Shown here: positions 20,871-31,090 of the stretch, in pieces
Numbering within the stretch: position 1 is the first letter of the stretch
Layout: every line of letters starts with the position of its first letter
Assembly (NCBI GenBank): GCA_036939975.1
Contig: JALLPB010000021.1
Location: forward strand, 1 to 32,730
Length of the DNA stretch: 32,730 bases
Origin: Cyclostephanos tholiformis
Taxonomy: Eukaryota; Bacillariophyta; Thalassiosirophyceae; Thalassiosirales; Thalassiosiraceae
Reading direction: 5' to 3'
The notes under the pieces: model-generated
Told to the model about the DNA's origin: nothing
What the model saw: the letters and a program-made list of their open reading frames with translations, nothing else
The model's database searches: none
Program-made: the position numbers and the translations under genes

Positions 20871-21315
20871 GTTGAAATGAGTTTGCAGTTCTGATTTTTT
20901 TGTCATTCCTTGATATTAGTGGGATAGATATATTCAAGTTCCACAAGATGATGCCATTGTTGAGCTCATTGAACAAGTCAGTTGGTGGTTCTTGTGGAAT
21001 ATCATCAGAGGGGATGGGGTCATCAGTCACATTGTTTGTGAATTTGGGTTCATCGTGTGGAATTTGCTGTTGGACAGTAGAGTGCTGGTGGTAGTTGTTG
21101 GGTGACTGTTGGTGAGTTGCATTTTAAGTGACAATGATTTGATCAACAATGGTTTGGACCAGAATTTGGTTTGCTGTGTCAGCATCGGTTTGTCGTAGTT
21201 CTCCAGCATTCTGCCCTTGTTGGAGGAACTGTGTTTGACCCATAGAGGAGGACGGGGCATACTGTGCCTGCACGTTTTGGGCTTGTGGGTGAACAAGGCC
21301 ATGAGCACGTGCCAT
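20857..21315 (-). pseudogene. Mirror LINE leader region
   Basis: Reverse complement of 11416-11874. Confidence 0.5.
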
Positions 21316-22017
21316 TGTTAGAAGAATTGACTATTGGGGTGGTATTAGTTCCCAGATTGACCGCCTGTAGAAAACTAGCAATGCGCCTTTTTTGTGGTGG
21401 GAAGAAATGGGTCAACCATGGCAAAATTGCCATGGTATGGGGGTGTTGGTTTTGTCTTATAGCCAATTACATTGGCAGTACTAATTAGCTGTTACCTTAT
21501 TAAATCAGATGCATTATCATTGGGGACAGTTCTGACTCTCCTGCATAGGTGGAGTGTTGCGCACCAATATGTCCCTCACCTCTATAGTAGTTCTTGCTAG
21601 CTGTTTGAGCTGGACATATTTCGAGACCCAATAATGCCACAAGCACAAAATCACAAACTACTTTTTGTGTTTGTGAGTCACAAACACAAAAAGAGATATG
21701 GGACTGTTGCTCCAATGACAGTTAAGGGAGATACCATAGAATATGCAGTTTTAAGCAATCAAAAATGACATGCTGTCTCATACTATCTCTTTACCAGAAG
21801 CATTAATAGCCTCAATTTGTGAAGCTTTTTTCATTTTGCATATTATTCCTATCGTAGCTTCTACTGTATGTATTGATAACCTATGGTATAAAAAAACTCA
21901 AGAAAAGGAAAAATTGTGAGGTGTTTTATGAGCTCTATCCGGTCAATAAATATTTTTTCTTCCTTAAATCCAACATAGGAATAAGTACACAAAACTGGAT
22001 TTTTCAACTTTAAATTA
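21316..22017. other. Mirror stretch before the LINE
   Basis: Reverse complement of 10714-11415; hairpin at 21661-21693. Confidence 0.4.
21661..21693. repeat. Mirror 33-bp hairpin
   Basis: Reverse complement of 11038-11070. Confidence 0.85.
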
Positions 22018-22341
22018 ATGACCAAACATACACTATTTCTCAGGAAAAATGCCATCAGTTTCATTATTAATTACCTCAAATACTTAACAGTGCACAACCA
22101 CAAACTAATAACATTGGGAGAAAGTGCACAGTCTCAGCTTTCCTTCACTGCACGCACAATGCATCGGTTGACTGGCCATCTTCTTGATGGATCTCCTGCT
22201 TCCCAGCAGGCAGCAATGAGCGTGCTTGATAATTTGTTGGCCAGCACAACCAACATCTCAAAGATGATCATCAAGAACATGGTTGACTGGGAATCCACTT
22301 CAATTGGGATGTCCCAAGATGCTGCATTGAAATTGGCTTAG
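22018..22341 (+). CDS. Orphan ORF of 107 aa, function unknown
   Basis: The second half looks like real protein: GESAQSQLSFTARTMHRLTG, then HLLDGSPASQQAAMSVLDNL and MVDWESTSIGMSQDAALKLA-stop, with regularly spaced hydrophobics as in amphipathic helices. The first 30 residues (Lys/Asn/Ile-rich) come from AT-rich DNA and may be intron or non-coding, so the ATG at 22018 is doubtful. Coding text may begin near 22090. It is on the opposite strand to the LINE and between it and the hairpin cluster. I recognise no family; a gene or gag fragment is possible. Confidence 0.35.
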   Translation: MTKHTLFLRKNAISFIINYLKYLTVHNHKLITLGESAQSQLSFTARTMHRLTGHLLDGSPASQQAAMSVLDNLLASTTNISKMIIKNMVDWESTSIGMSQDAALKLA

Positions 22342-23089
22342 GCTGAAAAGCTTTGTTGAGAATGCACCTGAGTCCTTCTTTGATTGTGGATAGCTCTTCA
22401 TATTCATACTTTATCAAATTAGTATTTTCATGTAGAATTACTTATAATATTCAGATTACATTCATACTACTAATAAAAATATCTAATTCCATGTATACCT
22501 GACATAGGCCATTCTATCTAAAAGAGATAGTTAGCGAATATATCGCTAAACGGCACAAGACTCGCTATAAGCAAGTCTCTGATGTAAGTACAGACAGACG
22601 GTTGCACACCGATCTTGAACCAGAGATCTTATCTATCTTGAGGGACAGATAAATGATCTAAGTGTGTCGGCAGATTTGCCACATCGTATACAGAATTCCT
22701 TCGTAGAATCAAAGGATTCTACGTACCACCGAGTCAGGTGTTTCTCACAAAAGTATACTGAATTCCCATGTAAGGAATTCTACGGATCGACACAAAAGTT
22801 TCATTAAAAGTAGTCTTAATATTCTCATAATTTTATCAAAGCATAATTCTTTCTCACTTGAAAATTGTGAGAAAAAATTATGCTTTGCACCCATCCAAAA
22901 ATGTAACTGAAAAAATTTGAACACTTCACATCTGTAGGAATTGATTTGAGATATTTGTTGCTGCCTCCTTTAAATAGGTAGGACTAAGAATGAAATTTGA
23001 TCTAATGACTTAGTTAAGTCACAATATTATTTAAAAAAAACCATTAGTATCACCTTGGAAATCTTGTAAAAATAAGCTAACCTAAGGGC
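22342..23089. repeat. Mirror hairpin cluster
   Basis: Reverse complement of 9642-10389; the strongest stem is at 22837-22857/22867-22887. Confidence 0.6.
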
Positions 23090-23574
23090 TAGGTTGTTAA
23101 TTACCTTTTTAGTATTTCTGTTTTGCTTTTGTGAAATCAAGTACTTTTCAGGATTCTGAGGATTCATGAATAATTCTTTTTTCAGAGTTATTTTGATGAC
23201 AGTAACATTTTTTTGAGGCCTCAAAAACAGTAATAAGGATTCTCTACACGTGGGAATTCATAGGCATGGAGTTTAATGGTAATAATTGTACTTATTTATC
23301 TACTTTTTCTAGAGTACCAAAAGACTTTGTGCAAAAAATTGAATGCCATCATTGTGGGGCCATTCGCTGCATCTAGTGGCATGACTATTATATTAATAGC
23401 CACCCTCTCGTGGCAACCTCTTATCAATGCATTGGTAAAGAATGCCGATGAAAGATTTTTTTAATTCTGTAAATCGGCTACAAAAATAATTAATTAGTAC
23501 ACTCATCCATTTAATTTCATTTTTTTTCCTCCCAACATGATTGCCCCCAAAATAAGCAACATGTGCTCCCCTGT
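23090..23574 (-). mobile_element. Mirror of TIR element copy 1
   Basis: Reverse complement of 9157-9641; the terminal motif ggttgttaattac is at 23092-23104. Confidence 0.55.
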
Positions 23575-23869
23575 GGCATGGCTATTGTATTAATAATGGT
23601 AGTACTGTAGGATCCAGTAGCAGCAAAAAGTCTAAATAAGAAATATGTGTTACCCCCTCCAGTCCGATTAAAACTACTGTGACCAGTAAAATTGCTCACC
23701 GTAAAATACTAAAATTGAACTCTCACCCCCTTCTAAAATAAATGAAAAGGGGGTGGTGATGGCAGTAGTGTCAATAGCCAAGTATGGCCATGCCCACTAT
23801 CACAAAAGTAGCAAAAAGGCCGCCAAGGAAAAGATACTCATAGTCCTACTCAATAGTGGCTCAAATGGC
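23575..23869. other. Mirror of the stretch beside the gypsy 5' LTR
   Basis: Reverse complement of 8862-9156; no gene seen. Confidence 0.4.
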
Positions 23870-24242
23870 TGCAGTACTCAGCCGTATGCATGCATAGACC
23901 AATAGGGCAGTCACACACACAACTGAATGTCCTGCATGCTGATGCAGCCCCCAGTGGTGATCAGCTAGCCTGAAGTGCTTGATACTGTTATAGCCAGAGT
24001 GCTAGCATATTAATCCCAATTGGCTATTCTAAGGTACTATTAAGTACTCTCCATACATACCCTTAATCAAGGTATGTAGGAGCCCCACCTATGTATAATG
24101 CTGAGTCAGCAGCAGCCCTGGAAACTCTTCAAGGATTATAAGTTAGATAATCCAAATATTACTCTAAGCACACAATTTATTCATTTTAGTTTTTTCATCT
24201 TTTAAAATCTACTTTTGTGCCCCTCTCATCCAAGGTAGTGCA
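23870..24242 (+). repeat. 5' LTR of the gypsy element
   Basis: Runs from tgcagtact to ggtagtgca (373 bp) and aligns along its length with 29226-29628, sharing gcatgctgatgcagcccc, gtgatcagctagcc and aattggctatt. The boundaries are set by where similarity stops and by TG...CA ends. No clear tRNA primer-binding site (TGG start) follows it. Confidence 0.75.
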
Positions 24243-24304
24243 CTGTAATTACAGCTTTACCTCTAGAAGAGAAAGCAAAAGGACCAACAATACTTCAAGC
24301 CAAG

Positions 24305-25154
24305 ATGGCAAGTATTTATGAAAAGGAACCCATCTTTCTCCTAGGGAGGACCTGGGATGACAAAATGAGGCTTCCTGAGAAGTATAAGTTTTCAGGGAAA
24401 GCTGGAAAGGCCAAAGTCCACTTTGACAGTGGCTTGCTGGGCCTAGAGTTTTTTTATGAGAAAACTCTGCATGATTTTATGCATGGAGGAACCACATTGG
24501 ACTGGTCCTGGGATGAGACATTTTCAAAGTTTGCGAATGTTCTTGCGGGCAGCTACAGGACTGCCTGGTGCAAGGTTGTGGCAGACAACCTCCCCGCTGC
24601 TTCTCCGGGAGAGAGCAAATGAAAACCCAAAAATTGGGTTTGAACTCGACAAAGACAGATTCTGCCAAGCTGTTGAGCTATTTGTGAAAAAAGTCATCAA
24701 CAGCAAAATTCTGCACAACTTACAACATATGTACATAGCGCCAGGAGGCAACCATCATATTATTAAGGACCTTTTGATGCCACCACGCGAGCATGTGAGG
24801 CATTTCAAAGAAATGCTCTGCATTGTGGAACAACTCCCCGCCGGCAAGATTCCAAAGCCAAATGAAAAGGCCATGCTTCAGTGGTACTACATGACATTCC
24901 ACAAAGCGGACTGTGGAGGGTATGTCAAAAGCGGGAAGAGTCTCTGCGATGAGACCATCAAAAGTCTCACTGACTATTTTCAGGCGCTTTTTGTGCAGAA
25001 AAAGATTGATGGGATGCTCAAGCATGCTGAGATGAATTGGCTGCGCCTTTGCACTAAGCAGCACGTTGCAAACAATATATGTGAGAAGCACAACAGGAAC
25101 AAGATGAGCTACATGCTATGTGGGCTCTGGGAGCGCATGCAATGTGACAATTGA
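24305..25154 (+). pseudogene. gag: gypsy gag (capsid region), frameshifted
   Basis: The first ORF of the element starts MASIYEKEPIFLL 63 bp after the 5' LTR and runs 105 codons in one frame to 24622. The protein then continues in the next frame (from about ENPKIGFELDKD, near 24619) to 25154. The overlap lies around gagagagcaaatg, and a one-base indel explains the change. Together about 280 aa: mainly helical-looking sequence with conserved-looking Trp and aromatic positions (LDWSWDETF), as expected for a gypsy capsid precursor. The assignment rests on position and composition; gag is too variable for a firm motif. Confidence 0.7.
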
Positions 25155-25327
25155 CTCACAACGGACGCAATCATGGCTGCAGTGGATGCCAGTTTGGATG
25201 CAATGAATGCAACAATCAGAAAAAAGGCGACTGCAAAGCAATGGGCAAGTGTAGAAAGCACAGCAAGAGGGACAATTGTCGAACGACAATGTCAAAGAAG
25301 CCATGGGCATGGCATGACGAGTGCTGA
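25148..25327 (+). pseudogene. gag: gypsy Cys-rich (nucleocapsid-like) segment
   Basis: Just after the capsid frame stops, the frame of 25148-25327 is strikingly cysteine- and basic-residue-rich (GCSGCQFGCNECNNQKKGDC, then KCRKHSKRDNC). This fits the nucleic-acid-binding end of Gag, although the spacing is not the standard CCHC knuckle (CX2CX4HX4C). It is reached only by another frameshift and ends at a TGA at 25325. A Ser/Asp/Glu-rich linker (RVASDDDRSDSEGEHD, another frame) follows. Confidence 0.55.
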
Positions 25328-25499
25328 CAAGATGAAAAAGGCATCCGTGACAATCACGAAAGATGCCTGCGTGACAAAGTGCATGCAATTGACAACTTCT
25401 GGACAAGCACCGATGTGATAGTCACAACGGTGCCAAAAAAAGGGTTGCAAGTGATGATGACAGGAGCGACAGTGAGGGCGAGCATGATACTTTGCGGTT

Positions 25500-26129
25500 G
25501 TGATGGCCCCACCTGCAAAAAAGCAAAAACATGTTGCCGCGTTGTCCCCTGCAAGGTGCAAGATTGTCAAATCCAACGAGGATGACTATGGAGTCTACAG
25601 CAATGATGAAGAGACCCTTTTTACCAAGGTGGCAAAGCTCCTTGACAACGGGGATCCTTTGGTTGTCCAACGATGGTCTGTACCAGCAAAAAATAGGCTT
25701 GGTCAAAAATTAGTTAGTCAAAATTTAGGACTTAAAATTAGTCAAGGATTGGTTGAGAATAACAATCCTCTTGCCTTTTTTGCTGGGAATGCACCCCACT
25801 TGGATAGTATTACCCACATTGAAAATAACCAAACCGGCAGCCAAGATGGCAGCAGCTCACCACCACTCTGTGGTAAGGAAAAAATAAACAATGATTACTT
25901 GATGGAAAACATTGACGAATGTTCAGTCCTTTTTCCCCTTTTAACCAACCCAAGAGTCAAGTATGCATTCCCTGTGTTGGAAGCCGATGACAAAGCTGAT
26001 GACCACCAGGACATCAGAGCAATCTTTCCCAACAAAGCAAGGCTCACACCACTGAGTATCATGGTGTGCGACACTATCTCCTGGACCCTGCTGAAAGTGC
26101 TTTTTGATCCAAGATTAGATATGATCTAA
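25500..26129 (+). pseudogene. pol: gypsy Gag-Pol linker and start of aspartic protease
   Basis: A 209-aa open frame begins with a basic patch (PAKKQKH) and ends VLFDPRLDMI-stop. The stretch NPRVKYAFPVLEAD to SIMVCDTISWTLLKVLFD looks like the first strands of a retropepsin. The catalytic Asp-Ser/Thr-Gly would be expected where LFDPRL stands; the Asp may be present but the following Gly is lost. The frame then breaks, and the end of the protease resumes almost at once in another frame, so the middle of the domain is missing. Confidence 0.6.
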
Positions 26130-26317
26130 TATTAAGAGCTGACTTCCTTACAAAAAGTGGCATTGACATCAAATACAGCTCAGGAATCATAGAATGGTTT
26201 GATAGTAAGTTGCCCAGGCAAGATCCAAAACACTTGGATAACAGTGATTATCTTGCCATGGCCAAAGTCCTTGAAGTACATCGCAAGGATGAACAACTTT
26301 GGCAGGGACTGGTATGA
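26114..26317 (+). pseudogene. pol: gypsy protease C-terminal remnant
   Basis: In the frame of 26114 the sequence reads RYDLILRADFLTKSGIDI, the second conserved retropepsin motif (usually ILG.DFL; here Gly is Arg), followed by SSGIIEWFDSKLP, the usual bridge to RT. It overlaps the end of the previous frame, with only a few codons where roughly 60-80 residues of the protease fold would be expected. It stops at a TGA at 26315; the text continues in a third frame. Confidence 0.7.
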
Positions 26318-27428
26318 CCCAGACTGCTATGCCACCGAGATCTTGGGCGCCAAGTATGAGAAGGAGAGCATCTCAGAGGTAGTCAAAAAATGTACACACC
26401 TCAGTGCAACTCAGAAAGAGGATCTGCACCAAGTGCTCAAAGGCTTCCCCAAGCTATTTGATGGCACACTTGGAGTTTATCCACACTGAAAATTCCACAT
26501 AGACATCATGTCAGGTGCAAAGCCAAAGCATGCCAGACCTATGCGATAGCAAGCTCAATCATTTAGTCTTCATCAGAGTACTATCAACAATCAGTGCAAG
26601 CGAATGGGGCTCACTGACATTCATCACACCTAAGAAGGATGGGAAAGTGCATTGGGTCAGTGACCTGTGCAAACTGAATAAGGTAGTTCTGAGGAAACAG
26701 TATCTGCTACCCATAATTCAAGACATCTTGAAAAAGAGAGCAGGCTACTCCTTTTTCACTAAAATAGATATCTTGATGCAGTGCTACACCTTTGAGCTGG
26801 ATTAGGGGGTCTACATGAAGGGTTCCTGGATGAGGAGTCGAAAAACCTCATGACCATTGTAACACCCTTTGGCAAGTACAGATAAAACATGTTGCCTATG
26901 GGACTCAAATGATCCCCAGACTTTGCCCAGGAGACCATGGAAAACATTTTCTGATGTGTCAAAGACACAGAAGTCTATATTGACAACATAGGTGCATTCT
27001 TTGTGACTTGGGAGCACCATATGAATCTACTGCACACAATCCTGCAGAAACTACAGGAAAATGGATTCACAGTCAACTTGCCGAAGTGTGACTGGGCTGT
27101 CAAGGAGACAGACTGGCTTGGTTACTGGTTAACACCAACCGGCCTAAAACCTTGGAAGAAACAGGTTGAAGCAATCCTTAAAATGGACGCGCCATCCAAT
27201 TCAAAGCAACTAAGAGGCTTTATTGGCATGGTAAACTACTATTGCAACATGTGGCCACATAGGGCTCATATCTTAGCTCCCCTCATGGAGAAGACGGGTG
27301 CACCCAAGAAGGGCACCAAACAACCCAAGTTTGTATGGACCGAGGCCATACAAGCAACTTTCAAACAGATGAAAGCCCTGATGGCAACAGAGGTACTCTG
27401 TGCCTACCCAAACCACAATCCCATTTGA
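26288..27428 (+). pseudogene. pol: gypsy reverse transcriptase, multiply disrupted
   Basis: The RT is readable in three frame segments: 26288-26549 (pre-RT region, NNFGRDWYDPDCYATEILGA), 26557-26805 (fingers/palm: SEWGSLTFITPKKDG, LPIIQDIL, FFTKIDI with the first catalytic Asp) and 26829-27428 (LMTIVTPFGKY, then thumb and connection: [37 protein letters not shown]). Stops interrupt it at 26487, 26547, 26803, 26883, 26910 and 26952. The YxDD active site is at 26976-26987 but reads YIDN, so the last catalytic Asp is Asn. The two neighbouring frame changes and the stops make it non-functional, yet the alignment to a gypsy RT runs through nearly the whole domain. Confidence 0.9.
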
Positions 27429-28059
27429 CATCTACTCGGATGCTTTGGATTACCAACTTGGGGCTTGCATTATGCAAAAGGGTAAGCCAGTGGCCTATTA
27501 TAGCAAGAAGCCTAAGAGTGCTCAATGCAATTACTCCACAATTAATAAGGAACTCCTATCAATTGATTCGACCTTGAAAGAATTTTGGTCTGTGCTACTT
27601 GGCACTGTGATTAACATCTATACCAACCACAAAAACATATTTCACCTTGGAGACTCGTCACAAAGACGTCTCTGATGGATCTCATACGTAGATGAGTATG
27701 GCCCCACATTGCACTATATCAAAGGGCCCAACTATGTCATTGCTGACACATTTTCACGCATGCCAATGCAGGAAACCATGCTTTTGGCTATGGTGGGGAA
27801 GGAAGACATGCCCCACAACCATAGAAACGGCTGCCGTCCAACTTTCGAGCCAACCACTGCGCCAGTGTCAGAGACTGACTCCGTCGATTGCCATTTCTCA
27901 TTCACAGAGGATAAGGAAATGATGGAGGGGGGCATGTGTTACCTCAACCTTCTGCCAGATTCAGCAATTGACAATCCACTAGACATGGATGCAATCAAGG
28001 AACAGCAAGATGCTGACAACAAGTTGCAGAATCAGGCAACAAAGTATTCTGATTGCTAA
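27400..28059 (+). pseudogene. pol: gypsy RNase H and tether
   Basis: RNase H degrades the RNA strand of the cDNA hybrid. The frame reads [18 protein letters not shown] (first catalytic Asp; DAS is altered to DAL), [26 protein letters not shown] (catalytic Glu) and YTNHKN, where family members have YTDHKN, so that Asp is Asn. A TGA at 27673 breaks the frame, then YVDEYGPTLHYIKGPNYVIA and DTFSRM, the end of RNase H, follow in the same frame. The acidic remainder to the TAA at 28057 is the spacer before integrase. It is offset from RT by a frameshift near 27400-27428. Confidence 0.85.
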
Positions 28060-29087
28060 ATATGCAAGAGCATCAGCACAGTAGATGATGTTCTATGCTA
28101 TGTTAAGCCAGAAGACCCTCCGGCTAAATGGAAAATAGCTTTGCCTAGATCTATGTTGCTACCAACTATTTGTTGGTTCCACAAGATCACAGGCCATCCA
28201 GGCAGTAAATGCCTACATATTCAAAATAGCTCTCGATATTATCATCGGGACCTACAAAACAAAGGGTATGGACACCTACCTGAATGTGAGATACATTCCA
28301 TGCCATTTGAAGAATGTGCAGTTGATCTGAAAGAACCTTGGACAATCCAAGTCAGAGATAAACCATATGAGTTTAATGCCTAACTATGATTGACACAGTC
28401 TCTAATTTAGTAGAGCTTGTCAGAATAGAAAATAAAACATCAGCTACCATTGCCCGCAAATTTGCACAAGTCTGGCTATAATGATATCTGTGGCCAGCAT
28501 AATGTATCCATGATAATGGAGGCAAATTCATTGGACCAGAGTTCCAGTTTTTGCTTCAAGGTTGTAGAATTAAGGATGTTCCAACCACCAGTAAGAACCC
28601 ACAAGCCAATGCGATATGTGAGTGCATGCATCAAACAGTAGGAAATGTGTTGAGGACACTTCTACATGGTCAGCTGCCACAGCATGTTACGGGCGCAAGG
28701 GCTAGAGAATTTATTGACAAAGCATTGTCTACCATGATACATGCCATGTGTGCACGTGCACATTCTACCCTGGGTAGTAGCCCCGGTAGCTTAGTCTTTA
28801 ACAGAGACATGTTTTTAAATATACCATTGATTGCCGACTGGCACACCTTCACACAAAGACGAGAGCACTTGGTTAATGAGAACCTAATGCATGAGAATAA
28901 GAAATGCTGCAGATATGATTATGTGTTTGGCAATAGAATATTAAAGAAGCAGTTCAAACCAACTAAATTAGGCCCTTGGACAAGTGGTCCATCTAGGGTG
29001 GCTCAAACACATGTAAACGGTATGCTGACAATAGAGCGCCAACAGGTTGTCACTGAGCGCATTAATATAAGACAATATAAAGAATAA
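28060..29087 (+). pseudogene. pol: gypsy integrase, zinc finger deleted, catalytic residues kept
   Basis: The N-terminal zinc finger keeps its histidines (CWFHKITGHPG) but jumps from YYHRDLQNK directly to GYGHLPE, so the CxxC half is missing (about 15-20 residues). The DDE core follows: ECAVDLKEPW (first Asp), then a frame change at 28380-28384, DTVSNLVELVRIENKT, stops at 28477, 28480 and 28495, CIHDNGGKFIGPEF (second Asp) and NPQANAICECMHQ (Glu). The last 178 codons (28551-29087) are open: TLGSSPGSLVFNRDMFL, then a GPY/F-type end (LGPWTSGPSRV, VTERINIR). No chromodomain is seen before the stop at 29085. Confidence 0.9.
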
Positions 29088-29216
29088 TTCTGCTAACTTT
29101 CCCAGTGATGTGACACACTGACCTAATGGCAGATAGTCAGAAAGGTTTTTCAGAGCTTTTCCTTTCACCAAGCCTAACTGGAGGATTCGGGTTATAAACC
29201 AGGGGTTTATCTTAAT

Positions 29217-29225
29217 GGGGAAGAG
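29217..29225 (+). promoter_or_regulatory. Polypurine tract next to the 3' LTR
   Basis: The all-purine ggggaagag directly abuts the proposed LTR start tgcag. This is where plus-strand priming occurs in LTR retrotransposons, and it supports the LTR boundary. Confidence 0.65.
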
Positions 29226-29628
29226 TGCAGTACCAAGCCGTATGTATGCATAGATACAGAAGGGCAGTCATGCACATGACTGAATATCCTGCATGCTGAT
29301 GCAGCCCCGAGGCATAAGCCCAGCGGTGATCAGCTAGCCCATAATTAGTTAGTACCTTGTAGCCTGATCAACTGCTAAGGTATTAGAACTAATTGGCTAT
29401 TTTAAAGTACTATTAACTACCCTCCTTAGATACCCCTGGCCATGCTAAGTAGGAGTTCCTCTCTATGTACATCTATAGTAAATGGTAAGGCCAGATGCCT
29501 ACCACACATTTGCCCTGGGAATCTCTTCACAGACTATAATGTAGATGATCTTAACATATACTCTAAGCTCATAATTCTTCAGTCTTCACTTTTTTGATTG
29601 TTGCTTACTTCTCAGCCGAGGTAATGCA
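29226..29628 (+). repeat. 3' LTR of the gypsy element
   Basis: Runs from tgcagtacc to ggtaatgca (403 bp). Against the 5' LTR it has many substitutions and several indels, including extra bases after gatgcagcccc. By eye the divergence is of the order of a quarter to a third. Confidence 0.75.
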
Positions 29629-30209
29629 AGATCATTGTTGACAAGTGTGATGATTTTTGGAATCATTGCTTTCTACAGACATTTTGTACATGCATATTTG
29701 GGGCACAAAAAGTGAAATTCTGCAACATGCGCCACACCACTGTCAATTCTTACATTAGTCAGCAATCAGTATCAGCATGAAACAAAGCCCCTGCCTTGCC
29801 ACAAATGGAGATGAAATCTGGGTTTGAAATCACTCCACTACTCCTCCCTCATGGTATGTAGGTAGTCTAGGATTGACAGGTTATATCGCCCATTAAAGCT
29901 TGCACATTTTTGGGGATAGGAGGCCCTAGCTATCCCCACCACTTGTACACTTGAACCAGCTTCAAGAAATTGTCCCAAACCTTGCACATGATTATTTATT
30001 TATCAAATATTGACCCCAAACCATTTTTCCAGTATTGCACGTAAATGGGAATCCATAAAGACCAAGTGGTTGACCAGTTGCTTTATGGATCAGGGGAGAA
30101 GTGGAGATTGAGGTCTGCTTCATCATTTGCATTTTTTCTTGTCTTTTTGGCCTCTTGTAGTACTTTAACCTTCTTATCATTCTCTGATCCATGATCCACA
30201 TTGTTGATT
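29629..30209. other. Intergenic stretch between gypsy 3' LTR and the unknown gene
   Basis: No gene is recognised. On the minus strand a short charged frame (about VDHGSENDKKVKVLQ) runs away from the acidic gene; it may be a coding remnant, but it is too short to call. A tggggatagg/ctatcccca inverted pair lies near 29911-29938. Confidence 0.4.
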
Positions 30210-31022
30210 GAATCTGAGGATGGCTGTGACAATGACAACAATGACATCAATGAAGATCAGGATTACAATGAAGACAATAAAGACATCATGTGCTTGAAGA
30301 AGGATGCCAAGACAATGAAGACTGCCATCCAGAAACCATTATCTGCTTCTGGACAATGACTTGCAAGAACAAGAAGGATCAAGTCAGCATAATCTCTTTT
30401 GCCTCATTCCATTCCAACATCATCAAACTGTACACAAAGAACTTCAAGGACTTGGTTGAGGTTGAGTTCTACCAAAAAGGTTTCAACGATCCGGACAACC
30501 CAGAGTATCTAATCTCCCTGAAGAATTCAAAGACTTTGCAGCTCCTTTGTGCAAATCCACAGATGTTCTTTCTCCCAAATTGTCTCCAGCTGAGTTTGGG
30601 GGATGAGTACAACATGGATGACTCATGCATCATTGCACAGAATAACATCATGCAATCATTTCACAAGAACTACAAGTTGGCTAAGCTCATGTTTCCCAGC
30701 CAGGAAAAGGCCCATTTGGTTAAGCTTCCAGTCGAAGTGACAAATTCCATTGAGACCAAGGAATTCAGGTTCAAGTCAAAGAATACCTTGAAAGCAAGGA
30801 GCTCCAACCACACCAAGTACAACACTGTCATCAGGTGTATCATGCCTTGCCTGGTCCAACACACAGGCTCCAAAGAAACTCAGGCCCAACAAGGCTTTTA
30901 AAATTGATCAAGATCAACTCAAGTCTGATTCTGATGACACTGTTGGTGATAACCATGACAATGGAGACCAACAGAACATGCTGGATAATATGACAGGAGT
31001 TGAGACCCCCAATAAGAAATGA
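30210..31022 (+). pseudogene. Broken gene of unknown function with acidic ends
   Basis: Three frame segments read as one protein of about 270 aa. The first (30210-30359) is Asp/Asn/Glu-rich. The second (from about the ATG at 30356 to 30901) is a 180-aa globular-looking core starting MTCKNKKDQVSIISFASFHS. The third (about 30870-31022) is again acidic (SDSDDTVGDNHDNGD) and ends NKK-stop. The outer segments share one frame and the core lies in another, so two roughly compensating indels broke it. The core has aromatic and Leu-rich blocks and scattered Cys, but no motif I recognise. It lies 0.6 kb beyond the gypsy 3' LTR, on the same strand. Candidates are a retroelement ORF1/gag-type protein or an unknown host gene; I cannot assign it. 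Confidence 0.45.
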
Positions 31023-31090
31023 CAAAATGATGGGAACTAAATTCAATAGTGTGTTAACTTGCATAATATTATTTTAGTACCTACTATTAT

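Larger units (their letters stand above)
17790..21315 (-). mobile_element. Mirror copy of the LINE
   Basis: Exact reverse complement of 11416-14941, nested insert included. Confidence 0.85.
23870..29628 (+). mobile_element. Decayed Ty3/gypsy LTR retrotransposon, about 5.8 kb
   Basis: The order is 5' LTR, gag, Cys-rich segment, linker/protease, RT, RNase H, integrase, polypurine tract, 3' LTR. Integrase after RNase H is the Ty3/gypsy order, not copia. The Pol motifs (FITPKKDG, LPIIQDIL, FNRDMFLN) match the style of gypsy elements I know from diatom genomes. Every domain carries stops or frameshifts, two domains have internal deletions, and the two LTRs differ at many sites. The copy is old and could move only with proteins from elsewhere. 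No target-site duplication is obvious. Confidence 0.9.

Noticed and set aside
24243..24280. tRNA primer-binding site after the 5' LTR
   Set aside because: No TGG-starting complement of a tRNA 3' end is evident; ctgtaattacag is itself a small palindrome.
24600..24630. Programmed frameshift within gag
   Set aside because: Many other unprogrammed breaks surround it, and no convincing slippery site with downstream structure was identified.
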